From Bacteroidota bacterium (GTDB lineage Bacteria; Bacteroidota; Bacteroidia; B-17B0; Aurantibacillaceae), in the NCBI GenBank assembly GCA_018267825.1, contig JAFDXR010000009.1, forward strand, positions 1 through 64,000: DNA of 64,000 nt. Reading direction: 5' to 3'. Below, piece by piece: positions 45,187 to 53,897 of the stretch. A program made the translations under genes and the position numbers. The notes under the pieces were generated by a model. The model made no database searches. It was not told the DNA's origin and worked only from the letters and a program-made list of their open reading frames with translations. The stretch's first letter is position 1. Each line of letters starts with the position of its first letter.

Positions 45187-45954
45187 ATGCAATTAGCGTT
45201 TCGTGAATTCGGCCAGGGCCAGCCATTAATCATATTACACGGCCTCTTCGGACAAAGTGATAACTGGAATACACTCGCCAAGCGGTTTGCCGCGGATGGG
45301 TTTCATGTGTATACCATTGATCAGCGCAACCATGGCCTGTCGCCGCACAGCGATGTGTGGACCTATGAAGCAATGGCAGCTGATCTGAAAGAGTTTATTG
45401 ATACGCACGCACTTCATAACCCGTTACTGTTAGGGCATAGCATGGGTGGTAAAACGGTGATGTTTTTTGAACTGATGTACCCCGGCATTGCCGATAAAAT
45501 TATTGTGGCTGATATTGCGCCGCGGGCCTATGGGCATCATCACGATGATGTATTGAAAGGATTGCATAACGTGGATTTTGCGGTCATAAAAACCCGCAAG
45601 GAAGCGGAAGCTGCGTTGAGCGTGTATCTCAGCGACTTTGGCACCAAACAGTTTTTGCTGAAAAATATTTACTGGAAAGATTCGGACAATAATGTGATGG
45701 ACTGGCGTTTTAATCTGAAAACGATCAGTGAGCAGTATGAACATGTGGGCGTAGAAGTTCCTAACGGTTCGAGTCACGTTGCAGCATTGTTTGTCCGGGG
45801 CGATAAATCCAATTACATTACGGACAGCGATCTGCCGATGATCAGGCAACGCTTCCCCAACTATACACTCGAAACCATTGCCAATTCAGGGCATTGGGTT
45901 CATGCCGAGCAACCGCAGGCGTTTTACGAAGCCGTCATAAATTTTATCCGTTAG
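45187..45954 (+). CDS. Alpha/beta hydrolase (YbfF-like esterase)
   Basis: A 255-residue cytoplasmic alpha/beta hydrolase. The oxyanion region is ILHGLFGQSDNW, the nucleophile elbow GHSMGG carries Ser85, and the catalytic His is His236 in SGHWVHAEQP. The DQRNHGLSPHSD segment and overall length match the YbfF/ABHD11 esterase group. The substrate is unknown, and no signal peptide is present. It is expressed from its own promoter box. Confidence 0.88.
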   Translation: MQLAFREFGQGQPLIILHGLFGQSDNWNTLAKRFAADGFHVYTIDQRNHGLSPHSDVWTYEAMAADLKEFIDTHALHNPLLLGHSMGGKTVMFFELMYPGIADKIIVADIAPRAYGHHHDDVLKGLHNVDFAVIKTRKEAEAALSVYLSDFGTKQFLLKNIYWKDSDNNVMDWRFNLKTISEQYEHVGVEVPNGSSHVAALFVRGDKSNYITDSDLPMIRQRFPNYTLETIANSGHWVHAEQPQAFYEAVINFIR

Positions 45955-46108
45955 TATTTCAGGTTTCCTGGAATTGCCACTTACCGGTGAAAATGACCAG
46001 TTGTTAAATAAAGTCTACCAGTTATGATAGCATGGTTGCAACCCTTGTTATTTTAAGTTAACCTTGTTTAGCGCTTTCCCCCGCTAAAGCACAAAAGTCT
46101 AATTTAAA

Positions 46109-49100
46109 ATGACGGATATGAAAGCAAGAATTTTTACTTTACTCTTACTCTTTTCTCTTTTCACAGCAAAACTTCATTCGCAGGTCAACCACTGGGCTTA
46201 TATGTTTGGGGGTCCTTCTACCGACGAAACCATGGATGTGTGTAAAGACGGTTCCGGCAATATTATTTCTACCGGATATTTCACCAATACCATTCATGTC
46301 AGTGGCAATACCATCAGTTCTGCCAGCATGGGAATTCCGGATATTTTTATTTGTAAGACCGATAATACAGGAAATGTGATCTGGCTGAAACGCGCCGGGG
46401 GAAGTGGCTCCGACAGACCTTATTCGGTATGTGCCGATGCTACGGGTAATGTTTATATCACAGGCTCCTTTTATGGATCGGCACACTTTGGCAGTACAAC
46501 ACTTATATCAGTTAGTGCAACACAGGATATGTTTGTTGCCAAACTCGATCCGAACGGGAATTTTCTCTGGGCAAAATCTGCCGGTGGAGGTGAGAACGAT
46601 ATAGGGAATGCGATTACCGTTGATAATATCGGCAACGTATATGTAACGGGTGCTTTTCAGTCTAATGCCTTGTTTGGAACCACCGCACTCACAAGTATGA
46701 ATAATCCGGTTTCCGGGCAAGCATCTTTTGATGTATTTGTGGCTAAATACGACGGGAATGGGAATCTCGCCTGGGTACGCCAGGGTGCGGCAAGCCTCGA
46801 CGATCGCGGGTTAGGCATTGGCTGCGACAACGGTGGCAATGTATATGTATGCGGACAATTCTCGGATACCATCACTTTTCAAAGCGCTCATGTAAACCAG
46901 GTTCAGAATGCCGTTTTTTTGGTGAAATTCGATACCAATGGACAGGAACAGTGGTTCAGGAGAGCAGGCGCTACATATAGCATTGCAAACGATCTGGTGA
47001 TTGATAATTCAAATAATATTTATTTCACCGGCGATTGCCAGGGTAATATGTGTTTTTACGGATTGCCCAATCATTTTATGAACCATCCTTTGTTATACAG
47101 GGCATACATTGCCAAATATTCTTCCGGTGGAAATTTTATCTGGGCCAAATGCGACGGATCTATCAACGAAGTTTCATCGCGGAGCATTGCTCTGGACCCG
47201 GCACAGAATCCGTATATGTACGGGGAGTTCAAATGTCGTTTTACCGATTATTCCAATGCTTTCGGGCAGGCGGCATTTAACAGTGTAGGTTACCGTGATC
47301 TCTTTGTGTGTAAATATGATGCTGCCGGAAATCGCCAATGGTTCAGGCATGCCGGTGGGAAACGCAATGACCTGGCGCATGGACTGGTGCTGCTCGAAAA
47401 TGATGAGCCGGTCATGGCAGGTAGTTACGAATATAATCTCAATGTGCCGGTATCAGGTCCTGTATCCTATCATAATACAGTGGGCAGTATGACTGGGTGT
47501 AACGGGCCATATTGTGGAGATGCGGAGTATGGTCAGTTTCTTTCGTTTAACTACCTCGGGTATCTCGATGGTTTTTTATTCAAAATTCTAAACCCCACCC
47601 GCCAGCCCTACGATCCTTATGTGCGTTCCGGAAGTGCCTGCAACCGCGATACGTTGACGATGTGTATCGGTAGCTCCTGCCAAGACACTATTCCGCTTTG
47701 TGTGAAAGGATATATTGCGCCAAACACGCGACAGTGCACCGGACTGGGGCCCAATTACCTGTATTCATGGAATGGGATGCCATACGATACGGTGTCGCAC
47801 CCTTTGATCAGCAGTCCGGGATATCAGCGTGTGAAAATTAAAACGATCGATGGTTGCAGCAGCGATGAGGATACGGTTTATGTGAAAATAAACCCCTTAC
47901 CGGCTATCCCGCTTATTTCTGATGATAAACTGGTTAATATTGCAGGCCTGAGTACTCAGAGTGTGATCGTTTGTCACCCGGATTCAGTACGATTGTGGAC
48001 CACTAATGCCGGCAGCAATTCGGTAACATGGAAACTGGCTCCCCCAATGGGGATGGTATATCACGACTCTGCCTATGTGAAAATTTATTCGGGACGTGAT
48101 ACGGTGATATTCACCAGCCCGGATGGCTGTATCCGCAAGAATCAGGTATATGTAAAAGTAGATTACCCGCCGATGAATCTGCATTTGTACAGCGCTATGC
48201 CCGATAGTTTTGTCATATGCGAGGGCGATCATTTTTCATATCCGCTGCTTGACAGTGTGATCAGCCCATCTACCTGTTTGAAACTAACAAATCTTGTCTG
48301 GAGTTCTAATCCACCGCTGTTGATTGGAACGGATAATTATTATGACTCCACATACGCATCATATTGTCATGCAGGCGGGGATATTACCGCCGACAGTACA
48401 GCGAACTATACAATATCGCTGGCTGCTATTTATAATAACAGCTGTGGTTCCGATACATTTTACTTTCATAAAACCATTTATGTGAAGGTAAATCCTAAAC
48501 CGGGGGTTTATGTGTCGCATACCGGAAGCACTCAGTTATGTGAAGGCGATTCTATACAGATTACCTATATTCCGGTGATAACCAATTGTAACAATTGCCA
48601 GCTGCAGTATACCGATTCACTGCATCCGTGGTATGGCAATTATGGAGATTACTATTACAGTGTGACGGCAACCGATACAAGCACAGGATGCACTAATTTA
48701 ATGTTTGACCATGTGCTGATCGATAGCAAGCCAGAGCCTTATCTGGTTATTTCTCCGGCCAATGGAATCATTTGCCCGAACGACTCTGTGAAAATCACAT
48801 GTCAGAATAATGGTTTGAACCTGGTGCAATACACATGGTTTGGTCCTTTGGGCATGTTGCCGAATACCAGTCCGTTTATTTATTCGACCGTTGCCGGAAA
48901 CTACTTTTGTATTGTGAAGGATGCTGATAGTTGTGTGTTTACAACCAATCCGGTAGAGATCAAACAATACAACACACCTTACCTATTGTCGTTGCAGGGA
49001 GATGCTATATGCAATGGGCAGCCTGTAACACTGAAAGTGGTTTCTAACGACAGTACGCTCATCCAATGGCTGGCGCCATTTTCGGGGGGAGGAACCACGC

Positions 49101-50389
49101 GCGTAGCTACGACAGCAGGAACCTATTCGTGTACGGTGACCATGTGCGGGATTACCACCACCTGTGTTATTGTTATTGCAAGTTCCAATCCTTCGGTGTC
49201 AATAACGGCAGCAGGCAGCACCACCATTTGTCCGGGCGACTCTGTGGTGTTGCAGGGTAGCGGTGGTTTATACAACTATCAGTGGCAACCCGTTAACGAT
49301 ACCACACAGAATCTTGTGGTGTATACATCGGGTTCGTATTCGCTTAAGGTGATTGATCCGGTGGGGTGTACAGCGATATCGCAGGTTATCGATGTCTTTC
49401 TGAATACATCGGTAACACAGCCGGTGGTGGCTGATGATACGATATGTTATGCACAGCCCTTCAGTTTATCAGCGGTGTCGGCATTTCAGTTAGAATGGTA
49501 TACCGACTCCGTGGGTGGTACTATGATTGCGGGAGGCCCGGTGTTTAATGGTCCGGCGCTGATGCATGATACGGTGTTTTACGTGTGTTCTTACGACCCT
49601 TCAGTATCGTGTAGAAGCACGAGAATACCGGTGCATGTATTAATCAGTCCATATTCTTTTGCACCGATTGTAACCGGCGATACGGTGTCGTGCAGCGGTA
49701 GCAATGTTTCGCTGGTGGCTTCGGGCTATCCTGTCGGCGCTGTGTTGCATTGGGGAGGCCCGGGCGGCTTCAGCTCTTCGGCCGATACGGTTAAGTTGGG
49801 ACATGTCAATAGTTCACAGCAGGGCTTTTATTGGATATATCTCAGTGGCGGCGCCTGTGCTTCCGATACCGTGTGGCATTCGTTGCTGGTGCACCAGATT
49901 CAGGTAAGCCTGGGACCGGATACTGTTTTATGTTCGGGCGATGTGCTCACACTTCATGCCGGCAATCATCCTGGAGTATGGTGGCAGGACGGTTCGCAAA
50001 ACGAATCGTATACCGTGCAGAACGACCAGAACGGGGTGTACAGCGTTACGGTGGCTGATAGTGCGGGGTGTAATGCGGCTGATTCTATCCAAGTTAGTTT
50101 CGTGACCTGCAATGATACTATTCCGAACATCTTTACGCCCAATGGCGATGGAGTGAACGATGTGTTTAATCTGAAAATATATTCGGGTAATCAATACCGT
50201 ATGCAGGTGTTTGATCGCTGGGGAAGTGTTATTGCTCTATTGGATCCGGAGCATCCGACCTGGGATGGGCGAAGCAGTAAAACCGGGGTGATACTGCATG
50301 AAGGTACGTACTTCTACGTGCTCGAAATGAATGATAAGCATAGTGGTGAACGAAAGGCACTGAAGGGATTTGTGACTCTACAGCGATAG
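46109..50389 (+). CDS. Giant secreted SBBP-repeat protein with CHU_C (type B T9SS) terminus
   Basis: A 1426-residue secreted protein. It has a signal peptide (about 1-25, ending LHSQ). The first 430 residues are about six SBBP/beta-propeller repeats, each with a G-N-(V/I)-Y-(V/I)-(T/C)-G-x-F strand followed by a FVAKYDGNGNLAW-like strand. The middle, about residues 500-1330, is a series of Cys-containing Ig-like/PKD-like modules (ICPGDSVVL, LCEGDSIQI, ALCSGDVLTL-like starts). The last 90 residues are the gliding-motility-associated CHU_C domain (NIFTPNGDGVNDVF, FDRWGSVI, GTYFYVLEM), a type B T9SS signal. A cell-surface or adhesive role is likely. ATG 46118 is an alternative start. Confidence 0.92.
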   Translation: MTDMKARIFTLLLLFSLFTAKLHSQVNHWAYMFGGPSTDETMDVCKDGSGNIISTGYFTNTIHVSGNTISSASMGIPDIFICKTDNTGNVIWLKRAGGSGSDRPYSVCADATGNVYITGSFYGSAHFGSTTLISVSATQDMFVAKLDPNGNFLWAKSAGGGENDIGNAITVDNIGNVYVTGAFQSNALFGTTALTSMNNPVSGQASFDVFVAKYDGNGNLAWVRQGAASLDDRGLGIGCDNGGNVYVCGQFSDTITFQSAHVNQVQNAVFLVKFDTNGQEQWFRRAGATYSIANDLVIDNSNNIYFTGDCQGNMCFYGLPNHFMNHPLLYRAYIAKYSSGGNFIWAKCDGSINEVSSRSIALDPAQNPYMYGEFKCRFTDYSNAFGQAAFNSVGYRDLFVCKYDAAGNRQWFRHAGGKRNDLAHGLVLLENDEPVMAGSYEYNLNVPVSGPVSYHNTVGSMTGCNGPYCGDAEYGQFLSFNYLGYLDGFLFKILNPTRQPYDPYVRSGSACNRDTLTMCIGSSCQDTIPLCVKGYIAPNTRQCTGLGPNYLYSWNGMPYDTVSHPLISSPGYQRVKIKTIDGCSSDEDTVYVKINPLPAIPLISDDKLVNIAGLSTQSVIVCHPDSVRLWTTNAGSNSVTWKLAPPMGMVYHDSAYVKIYSGRDTVIFTSPDGCIRKNQVYVKVDYPPMNLHLYSAMPDSFVICEGDHFSYPLLDSVISPSTCLKLTNLVWSSNPPLLIGTDNYYDSTYASYCHAGGDITADSTANYTISLAAIYNNSCGSDTFYFHKTIYVKVNPKPGVYVSHTGSTQLCEGDSIQITYIPVITNCNNCQLQYTDSLHPWYGNYGDYYYSVTATDTSTGCTNLMFDHVLIDSKPEPYLVISPANGIICPNDSVKITCQNNGLNLVQYTWFGPLGMLPNTSPFIYSTVAGNYFCIVKDADSCVFTTNPVEIKQYNTPYLLSLQGDAICNGQPVTLKVVSNDSTLIQWLAPFSGGGTTRVATTAGTYSCTVTMCGITTTCVIVIASSNPSVSITAAGSTTICPGDSVVLQGSGGLYNYQWQPVNDTTQNLVVYTSGSYSLKVIDPVGCTAISQVIDVFLNTSVTQPVVADDTICYAQPFSLSAVSAFQLEWYTDSVGGTMIAGGPVFNGPALMHDTVFYVCSYDPSVSCRSTRIPVHVLISPYSFAPIVTGDTVSCSGSNVSLVASGYPVGAVLHWGGPGGFSSSADTVKLGHVNSSQQGFYWIYLSGGACASDTVWHSLLVHQIQVSLGPDTVLCSGDVLTLHAGNHPGVWWQDGSQNESYTVQNDQNGVYSVTVADSAGCNAADSIQVSFVTCNDTIPNIFTPNGDGVNDVFNLKIYSGNQYRMQVFDRWGSVIALLDPEHPTWDGRSSKTGVILHEGTYFYVLEMNDKHSGERKALKGFVTLQR

Positions 50390-50394
50390 GGGGC

Positions 50395-51021
50395 TTATAT
50401 CCAGAGAGGAAGAGCCCCCGTGATATCTGTGCCCTGCGGGAGTAAACGAGCACGGATGCCACAGCCCGTAGCACCGTTCACGTGTTTTTGTGTGTCGTCG
50501 ATGAACAATGTTTCGGAGGCCTGGAGGCCGTTTTCATTCAAAACAAATTCAAAAATTTCACTATCCGGTTTGCGCATACCCATGCGGCAGGAGTAATATA
50601 CCTTTTCGAAAAAGGGTTCCAGGTTTGGGATTTGGTGGCTTTGTAGTAAAATGTTTTCAAAGGCACGTACATGTGTTTCGTTGGTGTTGCTGAGCAGAAA
50701 CAGGCGGTAATCGTTTTTCAGTTCCCGGAGCATATTAAGCCGGTGAATGGGGAAATCGAGCAGCATGGCATTCCAGGCATCTACCAGTTTGTGGACGGGT
50801 GTGTGGCTTTGCAATTCCTTTTGGAGTGTTTCAAAAAAATCGTGTTCGCTGATATGGCCCTTGTCAAAATCGTCGAAGAGCGGGGTTTGGTTCAGTTGGG
50901 TATAAATGCTTTCGAAAGCAACAGATGCGCTGAGTTTATTGAATTCGTGCAGTGTGCGGGGCGTGTCGAGGTTGATGATCACGCCGCCCAGGTCGAAAAT
51001 GATATTTTTGATGGTGCTCAT
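50395..51021 (-). CDS. HAD family phosphatase (YihX-like)
   Basis: A 208-residue HAD subfamily IA hydrolase. Motif I is IIFDLGGVIINLD, with Asp10 as nucleophile; the usual second Asp is Gly, as in the YihX glucose-1-phosphatase group (DLG). Motif II is LLSNTNETH, the motif III lysine is in GMRKPDSEIF, and motif IV is FIDDTQKHV. The substrate is not predictable, although YihX acts on sugar phosphates. Its end is 5 bp from the stop of the convergent SBBP gene. It is divergent from the CAU tRNA gene. Confidence 0.88.
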   Translation of the reverse strand: MSTIKNIIFDLGGVIINLDTPRTLHEFNKLSASVAFESIYTQLNQTPLFDDFDKGHISEHDFFETLQKELQSHTPVHKLVDAWNAMLLDFPIHRLNMLRELKNDYRLFLLSNTNETHVRAFENILLQSHQIPNLEPFFEKVYYSCRMGMRKPDSEIFEFVLNENGLQASETLFIDDTQKHVNGATGCGIRARLLPQGTDITGALPLWI

Positions 51022-51028
51022 GTATTAT

Positions 51029-51059
51029 TTTGCAAATATGGGGTAAATATCTATTTTTG
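51029..51059 (+). promoter_or_regulatory. Promoter of the CAU tRNA gene
   Basis: TTTG at 51029-51032 and TATTTTTG at 51052-51059 are separated by 19 bp, the best -33/-7 match in the window. It lies 25 bp before the mature 5' end of the tRNA. Confidence 0.75.
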
Positions 51060-51083
51060 CAATCCGTTTTAGTAATAAAACAT

Positions 51084-51157
51084 GGGCCTATAGCTCAGTC
51101 GGTTAGAGCACCTGACTCATAATCAGGTGGTCCTTGGTTCGAGCCCAAGTGGGCCCA
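51084..51157 (+). tRNA. tRNA with CAU anticodon (Met or Ile2)
   Basis: A full cloverleaf: acceptor GGGCCTA pairs with TGGGCCC (one T-G wobble), the D arm is GCTCAGTCGGTTAGAGC, the anticodon arm is CCTGA-CTCATAA-TCAGG with CAT, and the T arm is CTTGG-TTCGAGC-CCAAG. The discriminator is A and CCA is not encoded. CAU could be elongator Met or the Ile2 tRNA that becomes AUA-specific through lysidine. The C4-G69 and C5-G68 pairs resemble E. coli tRNA-Ile2 rather than tRNA-Met, so I lean to Ile2. It is not an initiator, because position 1 pairs with 72 and the three consecutive G-C anticodon pairs are missing. Confidence 0.95.
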
Positions 51158-51160
51158 CAA

Positions 51161-51190
51161 AAAGCCTCACAGTCGTGAGGCTTTTTTATT
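51161..51190 (+). terminator. Terminator after the tRNA
   Basis: AAAGCCTCAC (51161-51170) and GTGAGGCTTT (51175-51184) form a perfect 10-bp stem with a 4-base loop, followed by a T-rich tract. No further gene is visible between here and 51390. Confidence 0.92.
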
Positions 51191-51390
51191 ATCTTTTTTC
51201 TTTATCAAGACCTGGTTTACTGTTGGTGATAACACCAATAAGGGGCAAAAGGGTAGCGGAAGATGGCAGAGTGTTCCGGGTTTTATGTTGCCGTTTCATT
51301 AAGATCCTTTTATTCATTTTCGTGACCCTGAGCGTGTGTTGTATTCTGTAATCAGGAACTTCCTGCCTGTCAGCGCTATCGTTTCAGTTA

Positions 51391-51421
51391 AACAAAAGAG
51401 CCCGCTGTTTTTAGCGGGCTC
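51391..51421 (-). terminator. Terminator of the LamG/Ig T9SS gene
   Basis: On the minus strand, GAGCCCGCT (51421-51413) and AGCGGGCTC (51406-51398) form a 9-bp stem with a 6-base loop, followed by TTTTGTT. It lies 22 bp beyond the stop at 51444. Confidence 0.9.
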
Positions 51422-51443
51422 CTGAGCAGATTAAAAATGCAGA

Positions 51444-53033
51444 TTATTGTTTGACAATTTTGACGAAGGAAGTCTCTTTATTGGTAGAACATTTTAATAT
51501 ATATATACCATTTGGTACTGTGTTCAGGTTTAATTCAAATGTCAATTCCTTTGTTTCGGCCCTGGTAATAAGCTGGCCGGTAAGGTCGCTTAATTCCAGT
51601 TCTTTTAATTCGTTGTCGTTTGTTACGATCAGGATTTTACCGTTTGTAGGATTTGGATAAGCTGAAAATAAAGTGCCTGATTGTTTTTCAGCGATACCGG
51701 TACATACAGCAACAGGTTGCGAAATGGTAGCGGAATTGGAACAGTTGTTTACGTCTGTTCCCGTTACTGTGTAAGTTGTATTAACAGTAGGTGATACTAC
51801 AATAGCAGGCGCTGTTTGCGTTGTGTTCCAATAGTATGTGGATGCACCACTCGCTGTGAGTGTTGCTGATTGGCCGGCACATAACACCGATGAGGTTGAG
51901 CTGACGGAAACAGTGGGCAAACTATTAACAGAAACAGAAGAGGTTACCACACCTGAAACGCAGCCATTGGCTCCGGTGCCGGCTACGGTGTAAGTTGTGT
52001 TTACTGTCGGAGTAACCACGCTGCTTCCGCCTTCTATAGAGTATGTTGAGGCGCCGGCAGGGCTAAGTGTGAAAGATGAACCAATACAAACTGATCCGCT
52101 ATTAACAGTCACTCCAGGGGTACTCAATACATTCACCGAAGCAGTCGTTGAAGTTGTACAGGTTCCGGCAGTGCCGGTTACTGTATAGGTTGTTGTGACA
52201 CCCGGAGTTACACTGACGCTACTGGTATTGGCCCCTGTATCCCAGGTATAGCTATTGGCTCCGGAGGCCGTGAGTTGTGTGCTCTGCCCTGAGCAAATTG
52301 TTGAATTGCCACTGACGTTCAGGGAAAGTGTTGCAACACCATAATTATAAATATTCAATATGTCTGTGCTTGTAAGCGCAGTCGAATAGAACCTGAAATC
52401 AGCCATTAAACCTCCTGCGTTCAGGCTGGAGCTGGAACTGTATCCTCCCACTTTAAACGGTCCGGTACCGGTTACCGACATGGCGCTTTGAGAAATTGTA
52501 GTCGTAGCTACACCATTAACATAACCAACAACAGTTGAATAGGTTGGTGAATAAACAAATGAAGTCATGCAGGGCGTTGCTGATGCTGCACCACTAAGGG
52601 GTACATCCGTCATGGAGCCCCTTAGAATCCAGTTTCCGGAACCTGCCACACCCCCTGTAAACACACGGAATGAACCGGAGTTCAAATCACCCAGTATGTA
52701 ATAAGTCGAAGTTGTTTGAATGATGTTGGATGTCCAGAACGAAAGTGTCCATGCACCTGAACCCAGGTTGGGAGCCCAGCCTGTGTTTACATATTCGGAT
52801 GAACTGGATAGTCCGGTGCCAACCAGCGCACCCATACAATTGATGCCTCCGGTTTGTGTTTGCGTGGCCATGATAGTGCCGGTAGAAGTACCTGCAGGGG
52901 GGCTCGATGCATAATTGGTAACAAGTGTGCCGGTACCATCAAATTTGTAGTGAAGAATGTCAGGTGTAGGTGCCTGTGCTTTTGTTATAAAAGCGGCAAA
53001 TAACATCAGAATCAGGGAGTAGATTTTTTTCAT
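51444..53033 (-). CDS. LamG and Ig-like T9SS type A surface protein
   Basis: A 529-residue secreted protein. ATG 53033 gives a clean signal peptide (MKKIYSLILMLFAAFITKAQ); the frame is open 60 bp further upstream, but that part does not look like a secretion signal. A LamG/concanavalin-like domain (about 25-235; ILHYKFDG...GGLMADFRFYSTALTSTDI) is followed by three short Ig-like repeats, each with a C-x-G-x-S start and a TTYTVTGT end. A type A T9SS sorting domain (about 455-529; AYPNPTNGKILIV, NGIYILKC) closes the protein. A carbohydrate- or protein-binding surface role is likely. The last Ig module is closely related to one in the neighbouring 53.9-56.7 kb gene. Confidence 0.9.
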   Translation of the reverse strand: MKKIYSLILMLFAAFITKAQAPTPDILHYKFDGTGTLVTNYASSPPAGTSTGTIMATQTQTGGINCMGALVGTGLSSSSEYVNTGWAPNLGSGAWTLSFWTSNIIQTTSTYYILGDLNSGSFRVFTGGVAGSGNWILRGSMTDVPLSGAASATPCMTSFVYSPTYSTVVGYVNGVATTTISQSAMSVTGTGPFKVGGYSSSSSLNAGGLMADFRFYSTALTSTDILNIYNYGVATLSLNVSGNSTICSGQSTQLTASGANSYTWDTGANTSSVSVTPGVTTTYTVTGTAGTCTTSTTASVNVLSTPGVTVNSGSVCIGSSFTLSPAGASTYSIEGGSSVVTPTVNTTYTVAGTGANGCVSGVVTSSVSVNSLPTVSVSSTSSVLCAGQSATLTASGASTYYWNTTQTAPAIVVSPTVNTTYTVTGTDVNNCSNSATISQPVAVCTGIAEKQSGTLFSAYPNPTNGKILIVTNDNELKELELSDLTGQLITRAETKELTFELNLNTVPNGIYILKCSTNKETSFVKIVKQ

Positions 53034-53247
53034 AGGTTTAGTTTTTGGTAAAACTAATAAAATTAAACTGATACGGCGGTTGATATAACTCATCTTTTCT
53101 AATCAATCTGTTTATGTTAAAGCAAAACCAGAGAAAAAACAGATAGAAACAAAACCTGTCGAAGCGGTAGAGGCAAGAGGCGGATGGTTGTCAAGACTTT
53201 TCAGGAATTCATAAACTGCCGGCTGAAACACATGGCAAGTCTGATTA

Positions 53248-53730
53248 TCACCATCCCAAAGCTTTCTTTCGCATACTGTTGTATCCCAGGTCAAATACTG
53301 GCAGGTCGTCTTCACATGGTTTAGATGAACCGCTCCGGATATATTGCCTTCCCTTCACGTAATCGACCATCAGGGTATCGCCGATGTTTCCGCTGAAATG
53401 AACCTGGCTTACCAGGCGTGCGGTGTCGTGTTTAATAACCAGATAATAGTTTTCGTTGTATTCCCTTATGTCGTGTTCTGCCACATTACACGCTGAAATT
53501 TTTACGGTATAGGTAAAGTAATTGCTTGTCAGTATGCCTGTTTCTACCGGTTTCCTGTCTATGATAATACCTTTTAAGCGAATGCCGTATTTTAAATAAT
53601 ACTTCATGGCTTCTTCTTTTTCTTCTTTGTACTTCGGGCGACCGTAGTGAAAAATACCGTAAAGACCCAGTCCCAACAATAGGCAAAACATAAAACCGAA
53701 ACCTATAATTGCTGTTCTGACATCTTTCAT
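53248..53730 (-). CDS. Unrecognised single-pass membrane protein
   Basis: A 160-residue protein with one N-terminal transmembrane helix (about 6-27), then a charged Lys/Glu linker (RPKYKEEKEEAMKYYLKYG) and a small beta-rich domain that contains YLVIKHDTARLVSQVHF and IGDTLMVDYV. This pattern resembles DUF3592-like extracytoplasmic domains but is not firm. It sits between the two LamG T9SS genes and is transcribed in the same direction, with gaps of 214 and 167 bp. The function is unknown. Confidence 0.6.
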   Translation of the reverse strand: MKDVRTAIIGFGFMFCLLLGLGLYGIFHYGRPKYKEEKEEAMKYYLKYGIRLKGIIIDRKPVETGILTSNYFTYTVKISACNVAEHDIREYNENYYLVIKHDTARLVSQVHFSGNIGDTLMVDYVKGRQYIRSGSSKPCEDDLPVFDLGYNSMRKKALGW

Positions 53731-53834
53731 ATCGCAAAGGTATAAAACCAGGCGATCTTCGCATGGTGTGCAACAGTTGCCGGCATTTAGCTTTGTGTGC
53801 CAATACGCCGGCCGTATTCTGCCTGCTTATGGAA

Positions 53835-53870
53835 AATAAAGAAGTGGCTGATGTTTTGTCAACCACTTCC
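53835..53870 (-). terminator. Terminator of the 934-residue T9SS gene
   Basis: On the minus strand, GAAGTGG and CCACTTC (outer arms at 53864-53870 and 53842-53848, with further inner pairing after one mismatch) form a hairpin followed by TTTATTTT. It lies 28 bp after the stop. Confidence 0.8.
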
Positions 53871-53897
53871 TTTTTAAGTTATTTGGTTTAATAAGTT

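Noticed and set aside
51127..51351. 74-residue plus-strand ORF beginning MVLGSSPSGPTK
   Set aside because: It starts inside the tRNA and runs through its terminator; the first residues are just the translated tRNA 3' half, a well-known artefact.
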